From Cenococcum geophilum 1.58 (Eukaryota > Ascomycota > Dothideomycetes > Gloniales > Gloniaceae): 64,000 bases of DNA. The notes under the pieces are model-generated. The model did no database searches and was not told the DNA's origin. It worked only from the letters and a program-made list of their open reading frames with translations. The stretch spans positions 558,001 through 622,000 of the forward strand of contig KV748188.1 of NCBI GenBank assembly GCA_001692895.1, read 5' to 3'. Shown piece by piece: positions 13,487 to 24,048 of the stretch. The stretch's first letter is position 1. Each line of letters begins with the position of its first letter. Both the position numbers and the translations under genes were made by a program.

Positions 13487-13621
13487 CTAATATAGTAGTG
13501 ATCGGCACCAGGTCGACAATTCCCGAGCCAGGCGTAGGGTGAATATACCGTCTAGCTCTTCAAGGTATTCGCAAACCTTACTGATAAACTCGGTAGATAG
13601 GTCAATAAGCTCTGCAGACAT
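13487..13621 (-). pseudogene. F-box-like N-terminal scrap
   Basis: A 44-codon reading from ATG at 13621 gives MSAELIDLSTEFISKVCEYL followed by EELDGIFTLRLARELS. The spacing of hydrophobic residues (LxxLSxEFIxxVxxYLxxLDxxxLRLxxR) resembles the start of fungal F-box proteins. It ends in a stop after WCRSLLY and no continuation is recognised downstream. This is a weak, pattern-based call; it may be chance. Confidence 0.25.
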
Positions 13622-14253
13622 CGTCACCACGTTTCCAATGATAATCCAGGATGAGCGAGCAAGTGTAGGAAGCTGAGAGGCTGGAAGCCGACAGTATTGA
13701 ACGCTTGGAGATGCTGGAAGTGATAGAGGACTGTGGTTTGAGTTGATTGTGATTCACTTTGGCCGTGATATGAGTACTGCGATTTAATTTTGCTGATACT
13801 TAGTATGACGAGGACGAGTGTCTCGCCTCGACCATGATAGGACGTGATTGTGGGTGATTGAGAACGAGCTGAGAGGTGAAGGGCGATATATAGCCCAAAA
13901 TAAATGTGGGTGTTTAGCGGAAAAGAGGTAGGTATTTTCTCTACGGCCAGGCCAAGTTAAAGGGTCAGACACAGCATGTATTAAGCTCATGTGGGCGAGC
14001 TGGCAGCGTGGCCAATAAAGAAAAAGAAGGCAATGATGAACGCTGCCACCATTATCAGTCCTTTGGTGGCAAGCGAGTCTCAGAGATAAAACCAGCATTC
14101 ATAACGAACGAACTAATTTTAAGAGTAAAGACGAAACGAAAGCAGAGACGCCAAAAGAATAAACAAGAGAGGAAGTCAGGAACCAGGCCCCTAATTCCAT
14201 GTCGTCAACACCCGAGAAATCACGTAGTCATAGGAATAACACTCTGCCTCGCC
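13622..14253. other. Intergenic, nothing recognised
   Basis: Normal-GC DNA between the F-box-like scrap and the kinase pseudogene. Short open frames occur on both strands (about 100 codons) but show no domain or convincing coding pattern. Confidence 0.4.
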
Positions 14254-16786
14254 CTAAGCCCTATCACTCATTTCCGGCATCGCAAATCTCGGCCTGCGGT
14301 AGGTATAGCCGATGAACAAACGCTTCTTCCTGAGCCCTAACACCGTTCGCCCGACCTCAGGATCCCCTAACAGTTTGTCTCTTGGCCTCTTCTTCTCCTT
14401 TTTACGTCTTCTGATTTTCTCTGGTGCTTTCGCTTGGACAGTATCATCTGCAGTTAGTTTCGTTGTGTTCCATCTTTTAAACTTGCCTTCTCTTTGTGGC
14501 TTTATGGATTCATCAGCCTCCTCAGCCCCGTCTCTCTGCTTACCGTCGCTAATATAGCTTGAAGAGTCCAGATAATCTGACTCGCTGAGAATGTCCGCTT
14601 CATCACCGAAGTACTTTGTAATTGGCTGATTTCCTGAGGCCCGTGGAAGAAATAGTGAACGCGTGGAGATGGAGAGTCGACCACTCAATTCCGCGGAAGA
14701 AAGGATGAGCCTTGATGTCCTCGGCGTCATCCCGAAAGACGAAGTGACCAGCGTAAGTTGATGTTACGCAGGTATCGCGCTCTGAGGGCCTTTCTGGCAA
14801 TCGCGAAATCATTGTCGCGGTATCTTCTGGCTAACAAACGGACTTCTTTCTCATCTAAGAGCGTCAAAATAAGATCCATGCCGTTGGGAGAGACTGGAGC
14901 TAGCGGAACCCTATCGATATTCGGGCGAGCAAATCCCTAATCGACTAGGAACTTCAACATTTGTTTGTGACGCTGTACTAGCCAGTTAGGACATCCTTAA
15001 GTAAAGAACCAATTGTCCGGATAGGGTGGGCTTACAAGAAACCTCTCCTTGGTAGCCGTTCTATTCTCATAGAAGAATGGAGTACATCAGTACAGACACT
15101 AAAGACCCGTTTAACGAAAGCCATTGCCGGAGGAGTGAAGTAGAACTAATGTAACCGACTACCAGACCCTGTTTCACTAGCGTCAGCACTACCCTCGTAT
15201 GTCTCGGATATGGTCAAAATGAGTCATGGACTTCGGAGTTCAGGGGTCTACCTTTATGTATTTATATCACTTGATTTCCATAGATTTACAATCAAGTTGC
15301 TCGTTCAATTCCCACACACTGCAAAGCTTACAACTAACCTCGTAAAGAATGATGCCGATGCTCCACCAATCACACCGTCCATCGTAAGTCTCACCTCTAA
15401 TAACCTCGGGTGCCATGTACCGGCCCTGTACCCACGACTCGCCCAAGTGACTTCCCGTTAATGACATCTGCTAGCTTTTGAGCTTTTTGCTTCTCCAAGT
15501 CTTCTTCATGGCTCTGAGCATCGCCTTTGACTTAAATGTCAAGATCCCTAATAAGTGAGTGCCGCTGTTCATTGTAGAAGGTCAGGTTATGAGCCCAATG
15601 GCCGTCGAAAGCCAGACCAAAATCGGAGATTTTCAGATGACCGAAAGAAAGTGGTCAGAAAGTTGTCCAGTTTGACGTCACGATGAATCCAGTTGATTTC
15701 ATGAGCTTCCTCCACACATAAAATCGTCTCTGTGCTGTACCACTGAGCAACTCCTTCATCGAGGATCCCTTCTCTCAGGAGCAAGCCCAGAAAATCACCT
15801 CCGACCATATACTCCATAACGAGGCAGAGATTGTGGTTGTCTTGAACGCCAGAAATTAGTGGTACGACCCACCGATGATTTTCTGAAGCAACAAGAAAGT
15901 CCCTTTCCACGTGCAGATGACCTTCCTGACTGCTCCGGAGCATGTCAGATTTGCGAATGACTTTCATGGCATAGACCTGCTTGGGATTGCGGCTGGAAGT
16001 TCTTTTATGCCTATCATGTACGTCACCTTGTCCATCAAGGACCTTAGTAGGTTCGCAGACGCCATGAGTATTCGAGAGATGGTTCACTCCTCCCACGGAC
16101 CAGTCGGACCACGCCAAAACTTCCCTTCCCTAGCACTCTTACAACTTCATAGCCTGAAATATGGACAGCTTTGAGATTCCCTCTTGCTAACGTCTTGGAT
16201 TTCATAACGCGGACTTGACGGAGGTATTGCGATTCAGCTCGGTACCATTCCCGGCGCTTTTCCTGTCGTTTGTCATTGGAAAGAACTATAGAAAAGAGTC
16301 GTCTCTAGGTTTCGGCGTCTCTGTGAGCGTGATCTTATTTGTGAGTATAGAATTGAAGCGCGTCTCCAAAAAGATCTTTGCGGCAGCAGTGTTTTCAACG
16401 GTAGTAATGGAAGGTTCCACCAGTCGCGGTGAGTCTTGTCTAGGAAAGATGAGAGATTGATCAGTGATCTGATCAGTGGGATGCTTAGATACGGGCGACC
16501 CTGCTTTTTCCGTAGGCAATTCCTTGCAGCATTTAGCGTTAGTACCCTCAGCACATCTAGGAGCAGCAGAGGAAAATAATGATGTTGGTGCTGTCGATAA
16601 AACGCTTGAAGGAGCCACGCTGCTACTATTAACACTCAACTGCTGGGACGGTATATTGATCCCTTCAATGGGGGTATTCAATGGAGTCGGGTACTGAACA
16701 AAATTGGCAGTTATTATGCTGGGTCTGGACTGCAGTCTGGACGATGAACCACAGTAGCTGTTGTTTGAAGCAGAGCAGCAGATATC
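14254..16786 (-). pseudogene. NDR/LATS-type AGC protein kinase, decayed
   Basis: Pieces of one AGC kinase occur in the right order on the minus strand but in different frames. They are: an N-terminal Ser/Pro-rich region ending AAKIFLETRFNSIL (about 16330-16786); a Gly-rich loop VLGKGSFGVVRLV (16095-16160); VAIK lysine AMKVIRKSDML and HRDVKLDNFL (15587-16000); ISDFGLAFDG (15590-15640); RYMAPEVIRG and CDWWSIGIILYE (15330-15430); LLDEKEVRLLARRYRDNDFA (14800-14880); GHFVFRDDAEDIKAHPFFRG (about 14700-14760); and a tail ending RDKLLGDPEVGRT...GYTYRRPRF (14254-14640). GR.MAPEVIRG..YDGRCDWWS and the DIKAHPFFRGI.W hydrophobic region are typical of fungal NDR kinases. At least five frame changes separate these blocks. 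There is also an in-frame stop after LIRDLDI, a Pro-to-Leu change in HRDVKPDN, and no ATG in the open stretch up to 16786. A GTTAGT after ILYE may be a relic intron donor. GC is normal, so it decayed without heavy RIP. An intact paralogue presumably exists elsewhere. Confidence 0.85.
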
Positions 16787-18487
16787 CTATGTGAAATCTG
16801 CCTAGATAAACCAGGCATCGATCAGCTCAAATGTAAACCAGAAACCCACGAGCGCATAACGTAGGAGGCAGGTAAGGTAAGTTCTAACTCTCCATCTAAA
16901 ACCGCTAGCTTAGCAGGGAGTGACTTCGCCGTTTTACTTTCTGCACAGCCGATTTCGGCATCCGAAACGACGATCCGCGGCAAAGCTGAAATTCAATAGA
17001 CCTAGGACGGCTATATCTAGCCTGCCGTACAGCAGAAGGAGATGCTGCGCGAGTAGAGGCGGGGAGAAAGCTGCACAACCGTCTGAGATTGATAACGCGG
17101 ACGACTCTAGATTACCTTCTTATACGTAAGTCCTGACAACGACTGAAATTTAGGGTAACCATACTTTTGCCTATGCGGAGTACTGTGAAAATTTTTATGT
17201 TTCCTTGGCGAATCTTCGGAATTGTCTGGGCGTTCAGGAGATGTGATCGGAGACGGAGAAAGTTGGGAAGAAACTCCTGGGTTCTATTGAGAGATCGTTC
17301 AATGATGCGAACTTTGCCTTTCTTGCAGGAAATCAAGTTTCGATTGTGTGCATTCTTTCTCTTCCTGAGTATCACGATAGGCATAACGACCGATATTTGG
17401 GGGAAATTCTAACGAGAATACCAGTAGGAATACCAAAAGAGAGGCAATGATGGGCTTTGACGATGAGATGTGAGGAGAGAGAACAAAGAGCAGAAGAATT
17501 TGCCATATCCAGTTCGAAGTGACTAAGATCAAGGGAAGGAGCAGAACATGACAGGAGGTAGTGATGATGTGCCATCGCAGTTTCTATGGGGATTCCGTAA
17601 GTAGAAGTAATGAATCTTACCAGAATAGGAAAGCGAGGGCCTTCCAAAATCTATATTTTTGAAGGCCATTTTGCAACATTAAACCGGTTCTGCAGCAATG
17701 TAGGACTATCTCCGAACCTCCCACAAACGAGCCATTACCTTGAATTAGGCGGGAAGATACTATGCAGCACCGATGAAGTGCGTGCTCTCCATCTTCTAGA
17801 AGCCATTTCGGTCATCAAGTGAAGTCCAGAGAAAGTTCGATGATCATTCCCTCGCGGACCTAGCGTCGTTAGGCCCTATTTCCCACTATCTTTTCATCAC
17901 GAGTTCAAGGGGTGGTTACTCCTGCATCCCCGGCTAGCGTCACCCACATGCAGAGGGAAGCGGGCGTCGACGCGAGCGGGGAAGCTCTCTCAGTTTGGAA
18001 GTTGCAGCTGCGACTTAGGCCGCAGTATTGCTTTCTTCCGTGCATGCTGCATCGGGATGATAGGTAGCACAACGAGAATTGGCTTCAGGGAGTGTATCCT
18101 GGGGAAAGGCTCTGCTCGGCTGTGAGAGATGGGGCTATCCTTGTCGCGGTGTTCGCATGGGTAAGGGGCATGTTTCGTCGAATGTTCCGAGGTTGGGCTC
18201 AAATCCACTCAAATTACTTGTAATTTAGCTCATCCCTAAACAGGACTAACGCTTGCCTATCAAGGCTAGCAGTCCAGTCCAGTCCAGTCCAACTTTAACC
18301 TAGTCTAAAAAGATCACCGGTCCGCAAAGGCGGAACATCTCCGCACGTTTAAGCATGGCCAATATCACAGGATGCAAAATGTAATGAAATCATCAGCGGC
18401 CATAATATAAACTTTATTAAATTGCCGTGCTTAGTGCTGACCATGGGTCTTTTTGGTATTATGAATTAGACATTCTAGACAATATTA
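16787..18487. other. Intergenic, nothing recognised
   Basis: About 1.7 kb of normal-GC DNA. Overlapping short frames on both strands (up to ~91 codons near 17372-17647) have no recognisable domains. A small perfect tandem of GTCCA occurs about four times at 18268-18292. The promoter of the kinase copy, when it was alive, would have been in the left part. Confidence 0.4.
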
Positions 18488-18620
18488 TCAGGTGATCCCT
18501 CTCACATCAAACCAACCAGAGCGGACGGTTCTCCCCATCGACGCATTATTCCCTTCCATCTGATAACCGGCTGTATCAATCAGATGATACTCGCCAAAAC
18601 CACCAATCTCATCACCACCT

Positions 18621-20295
18621 CTAACGGAACCATTGCTTAAGCCACTTGGAGCACCAGTTATACCACTGGTTCGACGTCGCAGGCGTAGTATTGCTCGTAG
18701 TATTGCATCTTCCATCATCCTTAACGGCCTTATTGGCATTCGCGCAATCCGTATACTGCTGACGGCAGCGGTTGTTAGCGGAGCTGTAGCTCTCAGGCGC
18801 GTGCTTGTTGCTCTTGCAGCTGTTGGCATAGCTCATGCACCAGGTGTACTGCGTCGTGCAGGCATCAGTGCAGGCGTTGCTGGTCTTGCCGTGCCTGTAC
18901 ACGGGGCACTGGCCGAAGTTCTTCTGGTTGAAGAGCTTGAAGGGGTAGTTGGGGCGCTGCGAGGCTTGGTCGTTGCAGCCGACGCAGGGGAGCTGGTACC
19001 CGCCGACGGCTTTGCTGCCGCTCCAGGGGGTTGGGGTAGCGCAGAGGCAGGAGGAAGTCGGGGCTGGAGCGTGCGATGTTGAAACTGTGCTTGATGGTGG
19101 CGGTGGGGGGCTGTATGTGTTTGATGGGATGGGGTAGGAGGTTGTGACGGTTGAAAGAGTGGAGCTGGGGCTATACACCGTAGAAGTGGAGCTGGGGCTA
19201 TACACCGTAGAAGCGGAGCTGGGGCCATACACCGTAGAAGTGGAGCTGGGGCCATACACCGTAGAAGTGGAGCTAGGGCCATATACCGTAGAAGTGGAGC
19301 TAGGGCCATACACCGTAGAAGTGGAGCTGGGGCCATACACCGTAGAAGTGGAGCTAGGGCCATATACCGTAGAAGTGGAGCTGGGGCCATACACCGTAGA
19401 AGTGGAGCTGGGGCCATACACCGTAGAAGTGGAGCTGGGGCTATACACCGTAGAGATGGGAGTTGGGGTGGAAGAGGAAGAGGAGACTGGTGGAGCCTCG
19501 CATGGTTCAGTGGATTCTAGATCGGTAGAAACATAGAGGTTCAGGCGGTCTCGTCCTCCGCATGTCTCGGAAGAATTGCCGTTGCAGGGCATATTGCAGT
19601 CAGAGGCAGGTGCAGGAACGGTTCCATTACCAAGCACAACACCGCAGTAACACTCTTGGGAGTACTCGGTTCCTGCAAACGGGAAACCCCTGGCACCGCA
19701 AGCATTGAGGCAAAGCTCTGTAGTCATGACAGACGCATTGAGTTGGATTTGGGAATAAGCCAGCGAGCGGCCGTCTGATCCTTCAGTGTAACAGCCAAGA
19801 GACATATATTCGGATGAACAAGCGATGTCAGTAGCATCAGGGAAGGTAGGATCCTGGTATATGGAAAGTCTGTCTTGACCACCACAGATTTCATTAGGAT
19901 TTCCGTTGCAGGTAAAGTTGCAGTCGGTAGAAGGGGCCAGGTCACTTGAGATGCTGGCACCACAGAAGCATTGGCCATAGTATTCTAGGCCGGCATAACG
20001 GTAGTTGTTCCCCTATGGTAAGTTGTCAGAATGAGATAGAACAACAAAAGACGTGGAATCAAACCTTGCATGCAGCAGTACACTGTTCGACAGTTGCGTT
20101 GTTGAACTCAATAGGAGCCATAAATGGAAGAGACCGGGTGGACACAGAGTCGTAGAAGCATCCGGAATAAACGAATGGAGTGTAAGGATAAGAGCATGGT
20201 GGCAGAGGAGTCTGAGTACGCTTCTCGAAGAAGGCTGTAGCGGAGGAAAGGAGCGCAGTCACTGCAAAGGCAGTGGAAAGCATTTTAAGAGACAT
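18621..20295 (-). CDS. Secreted WSC-domain protein with Ser/Thr repeat stalk
   Basis: Two exons: 20295-20065 (77 codons, ATG at 20295) and 20012-18621, split by a 52-nt intron 20064-20013 (GTTTGA...CCATAG, with CTGAC before the acceptor). The join is in phase and gives 540 residues. Residues 1-22 look like a signal peptide (TAFAVTALLSSATAFF), followed by EKR. Two WSC domains follow, about 33-130 and 148-235. Each has the Cys pattern GCFYD...C..AC...YAGLEYYGQCFCG...C...C.GN..E.CGG.DRL.IY, a fold proposed to bind carbohydrate in fungal wall and secreted proteins. Next is a Ser/Thr/Pro stalk with 11 nonapeptides STVY[GS]PSST (residues ~263-362), probably O-mannosylated, then a Cys-rich C-terminal domain. 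No GPI site or transmembrane helix follows, so it is probably secreted or wall-bound. The last residues (SNQWYNWCSKW...) may be frame-shifted, since a better-looking tail lies in another frame down to 18488. Confidence 0.85.
19161..19456. repeat. 27-bp minisatellite inside the WSC gene
   Basis: Eleven tandem units of 27 bp encode STVY[GS]PSST on the minus strand. Units differ only by a few transitions. Period 27 keeps the reading frame, so unit number can vary without breaking the protein. The plus strand also reads open through the array (VELGPYTVE repeats), which is only a mirror effect. Confidence 0.92.
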
Positions 20296-22076
20296 GCTGA
20301 ATGAGTGTATAACTCAAATTGATTTTGAGTTGAGAGTAATATGAAATGTACTTGAGATTGAGGAGAATAAGCTCTTGTTCCGGGCCCTGCTGTCTCTAGG
20401 GCGGATAGAGCATCTGATATATATTTCTCTTTTGCTAGCCACAAGCGCTAAGTAGGAGCATTTCAACAAATAGTTAGCTCTCTGCCGGCAACGAGGACAT
20501 AAACGCGGGGTTTAGAAGGCTATGGCTGACCTTTCGGTGAGAAGCTCTTCGAAGTGGAAATTGTAGTACCCGACAGTATGATATGGGAAGCGCGAATTAT
20601 CCCGATCTGGACGGAGTTCTCGGGTAAAATAGTCTTAAAAGAGGTCTTTCGTATTTTCCCCTGCCGCATCCTTGTTATTGGCTGACGAGAGGCGTTGCCA
20701 AGAGCATTTTGAGCCGTTTTAAATTGTCCTTGAAGCTTTCCTTATGTGGTTGGAGGCTCTGAAGAGCCCCTGGCGTGTGCGGATAATAAGGGGTCTATTG
20801 GGTGGCTTGAGAGAATGCTGTCCGTGCCGAGCCGAGATCGCGCCCGTGATCTTCGGCCTGCCTAGTGAGCCTGTGCTGAGGAGAAGTCGGCTTCAAGACA
20901 AACACAGCCTGACCGAAGGCAGCTAGAGCACAGATAAAGGTAGGAAGAACCTCCGTCATCTGGCGCACAGATGGTCAAGGGAACGTAGCGGACGATATCT
21001 GGGGACAACTAACGATTGCGTTTTGTTTACATCCTTACATCGTTTCAATCCACTGATAAGCCGTAATTCTTTCTCGAGGAGTACAAGATCGAATATATGC
21101 CCATGAAGATTTTATGAAAACCCCCATCCTTCACGTACACTGCACCAAAAAATTGTCCCTGGAGCTGAAACCCTGTAGAGGAAAAAATTCTAAGGGCATC
21201 CAAGGCGCAGAAGTCGAGGTCATGGGTCCATACGAAGCACCTCGAGTCCTTCTCGGCGTTGGGCCCCTGGCTCTCCCTCAAACAGTCAATGGTGTTGCCA
21301 CCGAGCATGGGCACCATGCCATCTTTTCTTTTAGCTGGCAAGTTAACCTAGGTAGCGCTCCTGAGGCCAACGACTGAAAGCCACAGCAAGAACTTAATCG
21401 ATGCTCTTGATCAAAATCCGTGTCAAAAACGCCGACAAGGTTTCATCTCGGAGGGGGCGTCCACTGTACCTGATATAGGCAGATGAAGGGGGGAGTGGAG
21501 CGAGAGGTAGCCGCGTCGGCAGCGGAAGCGTGAAGGAATATGATTCAGCTGAAGGTTACTACAGTGGAGCTACGCCGTCGGCTCGACCGCACGGGATCGT
21601 AGAGGGACGGGATCGTGAGGCGTGGTCGAGGCTGGGACCTGGATGCCACAAGCACCAACAAAACGCCAATAGAATTTATCCAGGGGCCTTAATTTAAAAA
21701 TCTTGGCACGCACCGAGTTAAGCTGCGCCTGTCTGGAGGTAAACTCCTAAGTTGAAGCGTTCAGAATTAGCATATACAAGCATAAATACTCGCCGTCCGG
21801 GCACTAGTGGAGGTAAACGCTATTGTTTCACTTAATCGCCGTTTTCCTTAATGGCTCAGATTTTGGCATGCATAAACAATGCGTGTCACCTGGTCCGCTC
21901 GCGGGAGGGTCTGTGTTCAATGCTTACCCAAGCCACTCAGCCTCTGGCGCGTGCTAACGCAAGGCGGCTTACCGAGTGAAAGGGCAGCTCTTGATCAGGC
22001 TCTGTTCGGCGAAACGCCCAACATGGTCTGGGCTTGGCTTGGCGTTTGACCGCCCGTCCTAAAAAGGAAAGAGAAA
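20296..22076. promoter_or_regulatory. WSC promoter and left flank of the MULE array
   Basis: The first few hundred bases upstream of the WSC start should be its promoter. A TATATA-like stretch on the minus strand at about 20416-20426 lies ~120 bp before the ATG. The rest, to 22076, holds no convincing gene; frames near 21045-21377 are short and unrecognised. The end of this interval is the left flank of the transposon array and would have been upstream DNA of the NLR gene at 50.5 kb before the array existed. Confidence 0.4.
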
Positions 22077-22084
22077 TATCTTTT
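22077..22084. repeat. Target-site duplication, left copy (TATCTTTT)
   Basis: TATCTTTT here is repeated at 50460-50467, directly outside the right inverted repeat of the last MULE copy. Eight to ten base pairs is the usual target duplication for MULEs. It flanks the whole 28.4-kb array, not each copy. Confidence 0.88.
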
Positions 22085-22219
22085 GGTCAACAATAATCAT
22101 ACACCCCCCAAATGATACGCGTACACCCCCTAACTAATATATATACACCCCCGTCTAAACAGGCTTAGATCCTGCCTATTCAGGTTAGAACATCACGTGA
22201 ATTTAACTTATTTGCATCT
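22085..22219 (+). repeat. Left terminal inverted repeat of the MULE array
   Basis: About 135 bp, matching the inverse of 50325-50459 with only a handful of mismatches. It contains three TACACCCCC motifs starting at 22100, 22122 and 22144, exactly 22 bp apart. It is clearly less RIP-mutated than the internal TIRs. A cluster of GCGCGC motifs follows at about 22225-22255, on the left side only. Confidence 0.92.
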
Positions 22220-23623
22220 GCATCAGCGCGCGTCAGCGCGCAATTAACGCGCGCCTATACCTAAAACATTACCTCGCATTTACCCTACCTTTTCCTACCC
22301 CCGTTAAAGCTGTACGACTCTGTAGGGCTTGCCCTTAATGATATCTATAAGTTCGTTAAAGGGCAAGGCTATATGGTGTTAGTTTTCCGTTTAAAAACTA
22401 ACAAGTAAGTGCTACGGGCTGTGCGCAAGATATGGCTTTAGTATGCTAAAGGAAATAACTATACTAAAACTGCTAGGAAGCGGCTAACTAGCTCTTATAT
22501 AACCAGCTACCCCTTTACCCTTACACTTACTCGTATAGTAATTAGGTAGTAGGTAGAAGTATAAAATCCTACTTATAACTACTAGGCGTTTACCTATACT
22601 AGAGCTCTACTATATTACTAATAGCGTACTAAGGAGATAAAGAAGACAATTACTAATATATCGGCTAGTAGTATTAACCTAAGCAAAATACTTACAAATC
22701 TACTTAAGAAGGATATTATAATTAGCATCTAAGATATTTATAATAAATAGTAAGCAAATAAGAAGAAGCTACTTAGTAGGCTTTCCTTTATATAAGTATT
22801 ACTTAAGGCTCTTAACAAATACGGAGGCGGTAACCCTAAATTAAAATACTACTTCGCGTATAAGGAAGATAATTACAATTACGTTAAATACTTATTCTTT
22901 ACTTACTTAGAGTCTTTTAAGTATTTTTAAAAGAATCCTAATATTCTATTAATTAATTACACCTATAAAATAAATAAATTTAAGATACCTTTTCTACACG
23001 CTATAGGAGTTAGTAATACTAGGTAAAACTTTAAGCTTACTTATTACTTTCTACTAGGTAAAATAAAAGCCGATTATAACTTTGTAATTTAATAGATCTA
23101 TCTTCTTTACTACCAATATAATGTTACTCTAAAGGTTATAATTACTAATAAGGAATTAGCTCTTAAGAACGCATTATATATATACTTCCCTTTAGTACCT
23201 TAACTCCTCTACCTATAGCATATCGCTAAAAACGTTCTTACGTATATATAGGATAACTAGGTAGTAAGGGCAGATTAATTAAATAAGGGAAATAAGAACG
23301 CGTAGGAGTACTATAATAACTTTATAAAGCGCTAGGTTAATTACTATAGCTAAAAGTCCTTAGAGAAGTTTACTATAGCCTAATACTAGCTTATAAAGGA
23401 CTACTATAATTAAAAGCGGCTTACTAACTACTTATACGATAAGTAGTAGCTATATAGGAGGGCGTTCGTGACTTACTATACTAATATTTAGATACACTTC
23501 GGAAATTAATAAGTAAAAAGTTATACTATATAAAGCATCCACGCAAGTTAATACGCCTTTAAAACACTATAACGCCTTAAAATATCTTTAAGCCCCTTTT
23601 AGAGCCTTAAGATCTATATATTT

Positions 23624-23628
23624 AAAAG
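23624..23628. repeat. 5-bp TSD of the gypsy insertion, left (AAAAG)
   Basis: AAAAG precedes the left LTR and recurs at 31598-31602 after the right LTR. The uninterrupted MULE copies have a single AAAAG at this point. Confidence 0.92.
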
Positions 23629-24048
23629 TGTAACGGAACCTTATAGCAGGAACTACGGTAGATTCGTTAATAGGCCGGGTGTGTAGGTAATACAGGAAGT
23701 CAATAATAAAGTAATAATTAGTGGAGTAGTTGCCTAACAGATTAACTCTAATTATATTCTAAGAATTATTACAAAAAAGGAACTATCTAGGTAGGGACTA
23801 AGGGTCCTTAAATATATAACTATACCCCTATAAAATCCTTCTTATATATAATGTACGTATTATACGTAAGGTACGTAAGTTCCTCTCATTCCTCTTATTT
23901 AATACGTAGCATGCCATATAACCTTACTTACCATTCTTCGTTATATAGTTCCACTAGTTTTATCCTAAACCGTGCTTATATTAACCAACTGGCTTCTTCT
24001 AACTCCTCTCCTAGTAGTTATAATATTGTACTTAAAGCGTCTGTAATA
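23629..24048 (-). repeat. 3' LTR of the gypsy element in MULE copy 1
   Basis: 420 nt, the same length as 31178-31597 and aligned to it without gaps by eye. It starts TGTAACGG on the plus strand, and the purine-rich tract lies next to its inner end. Confidence 0.93.

Noticed and set aside
14008-14557. Plus-strand frames of 81-110 codons over the kinase tail
   Set aside because: Antisense to a recognisable kinase C-terminal region.
18833-19417. Minus-strand frame rich in APLLRCMAPA repeats
   Set aside because: An alternative frame of the same WSC minisatellite; it has no domain and no own start context.
19144-19536. Plus-strand open frame of 130 codons with VELGPYTVE repeats
   Set aside because: It is the mirror of the 27-bp minisatellite in the WSC gene, whose minus-strand frame has signal peptide, WSC domains and a spliced start.
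12481-22076. tRNA or rRNA genes in the normal-GC blocks
   Set aside because: I saw no stretch combining acceptor, anticodon and T-arm signatures, so I report none; a covariance-model scan would decide.
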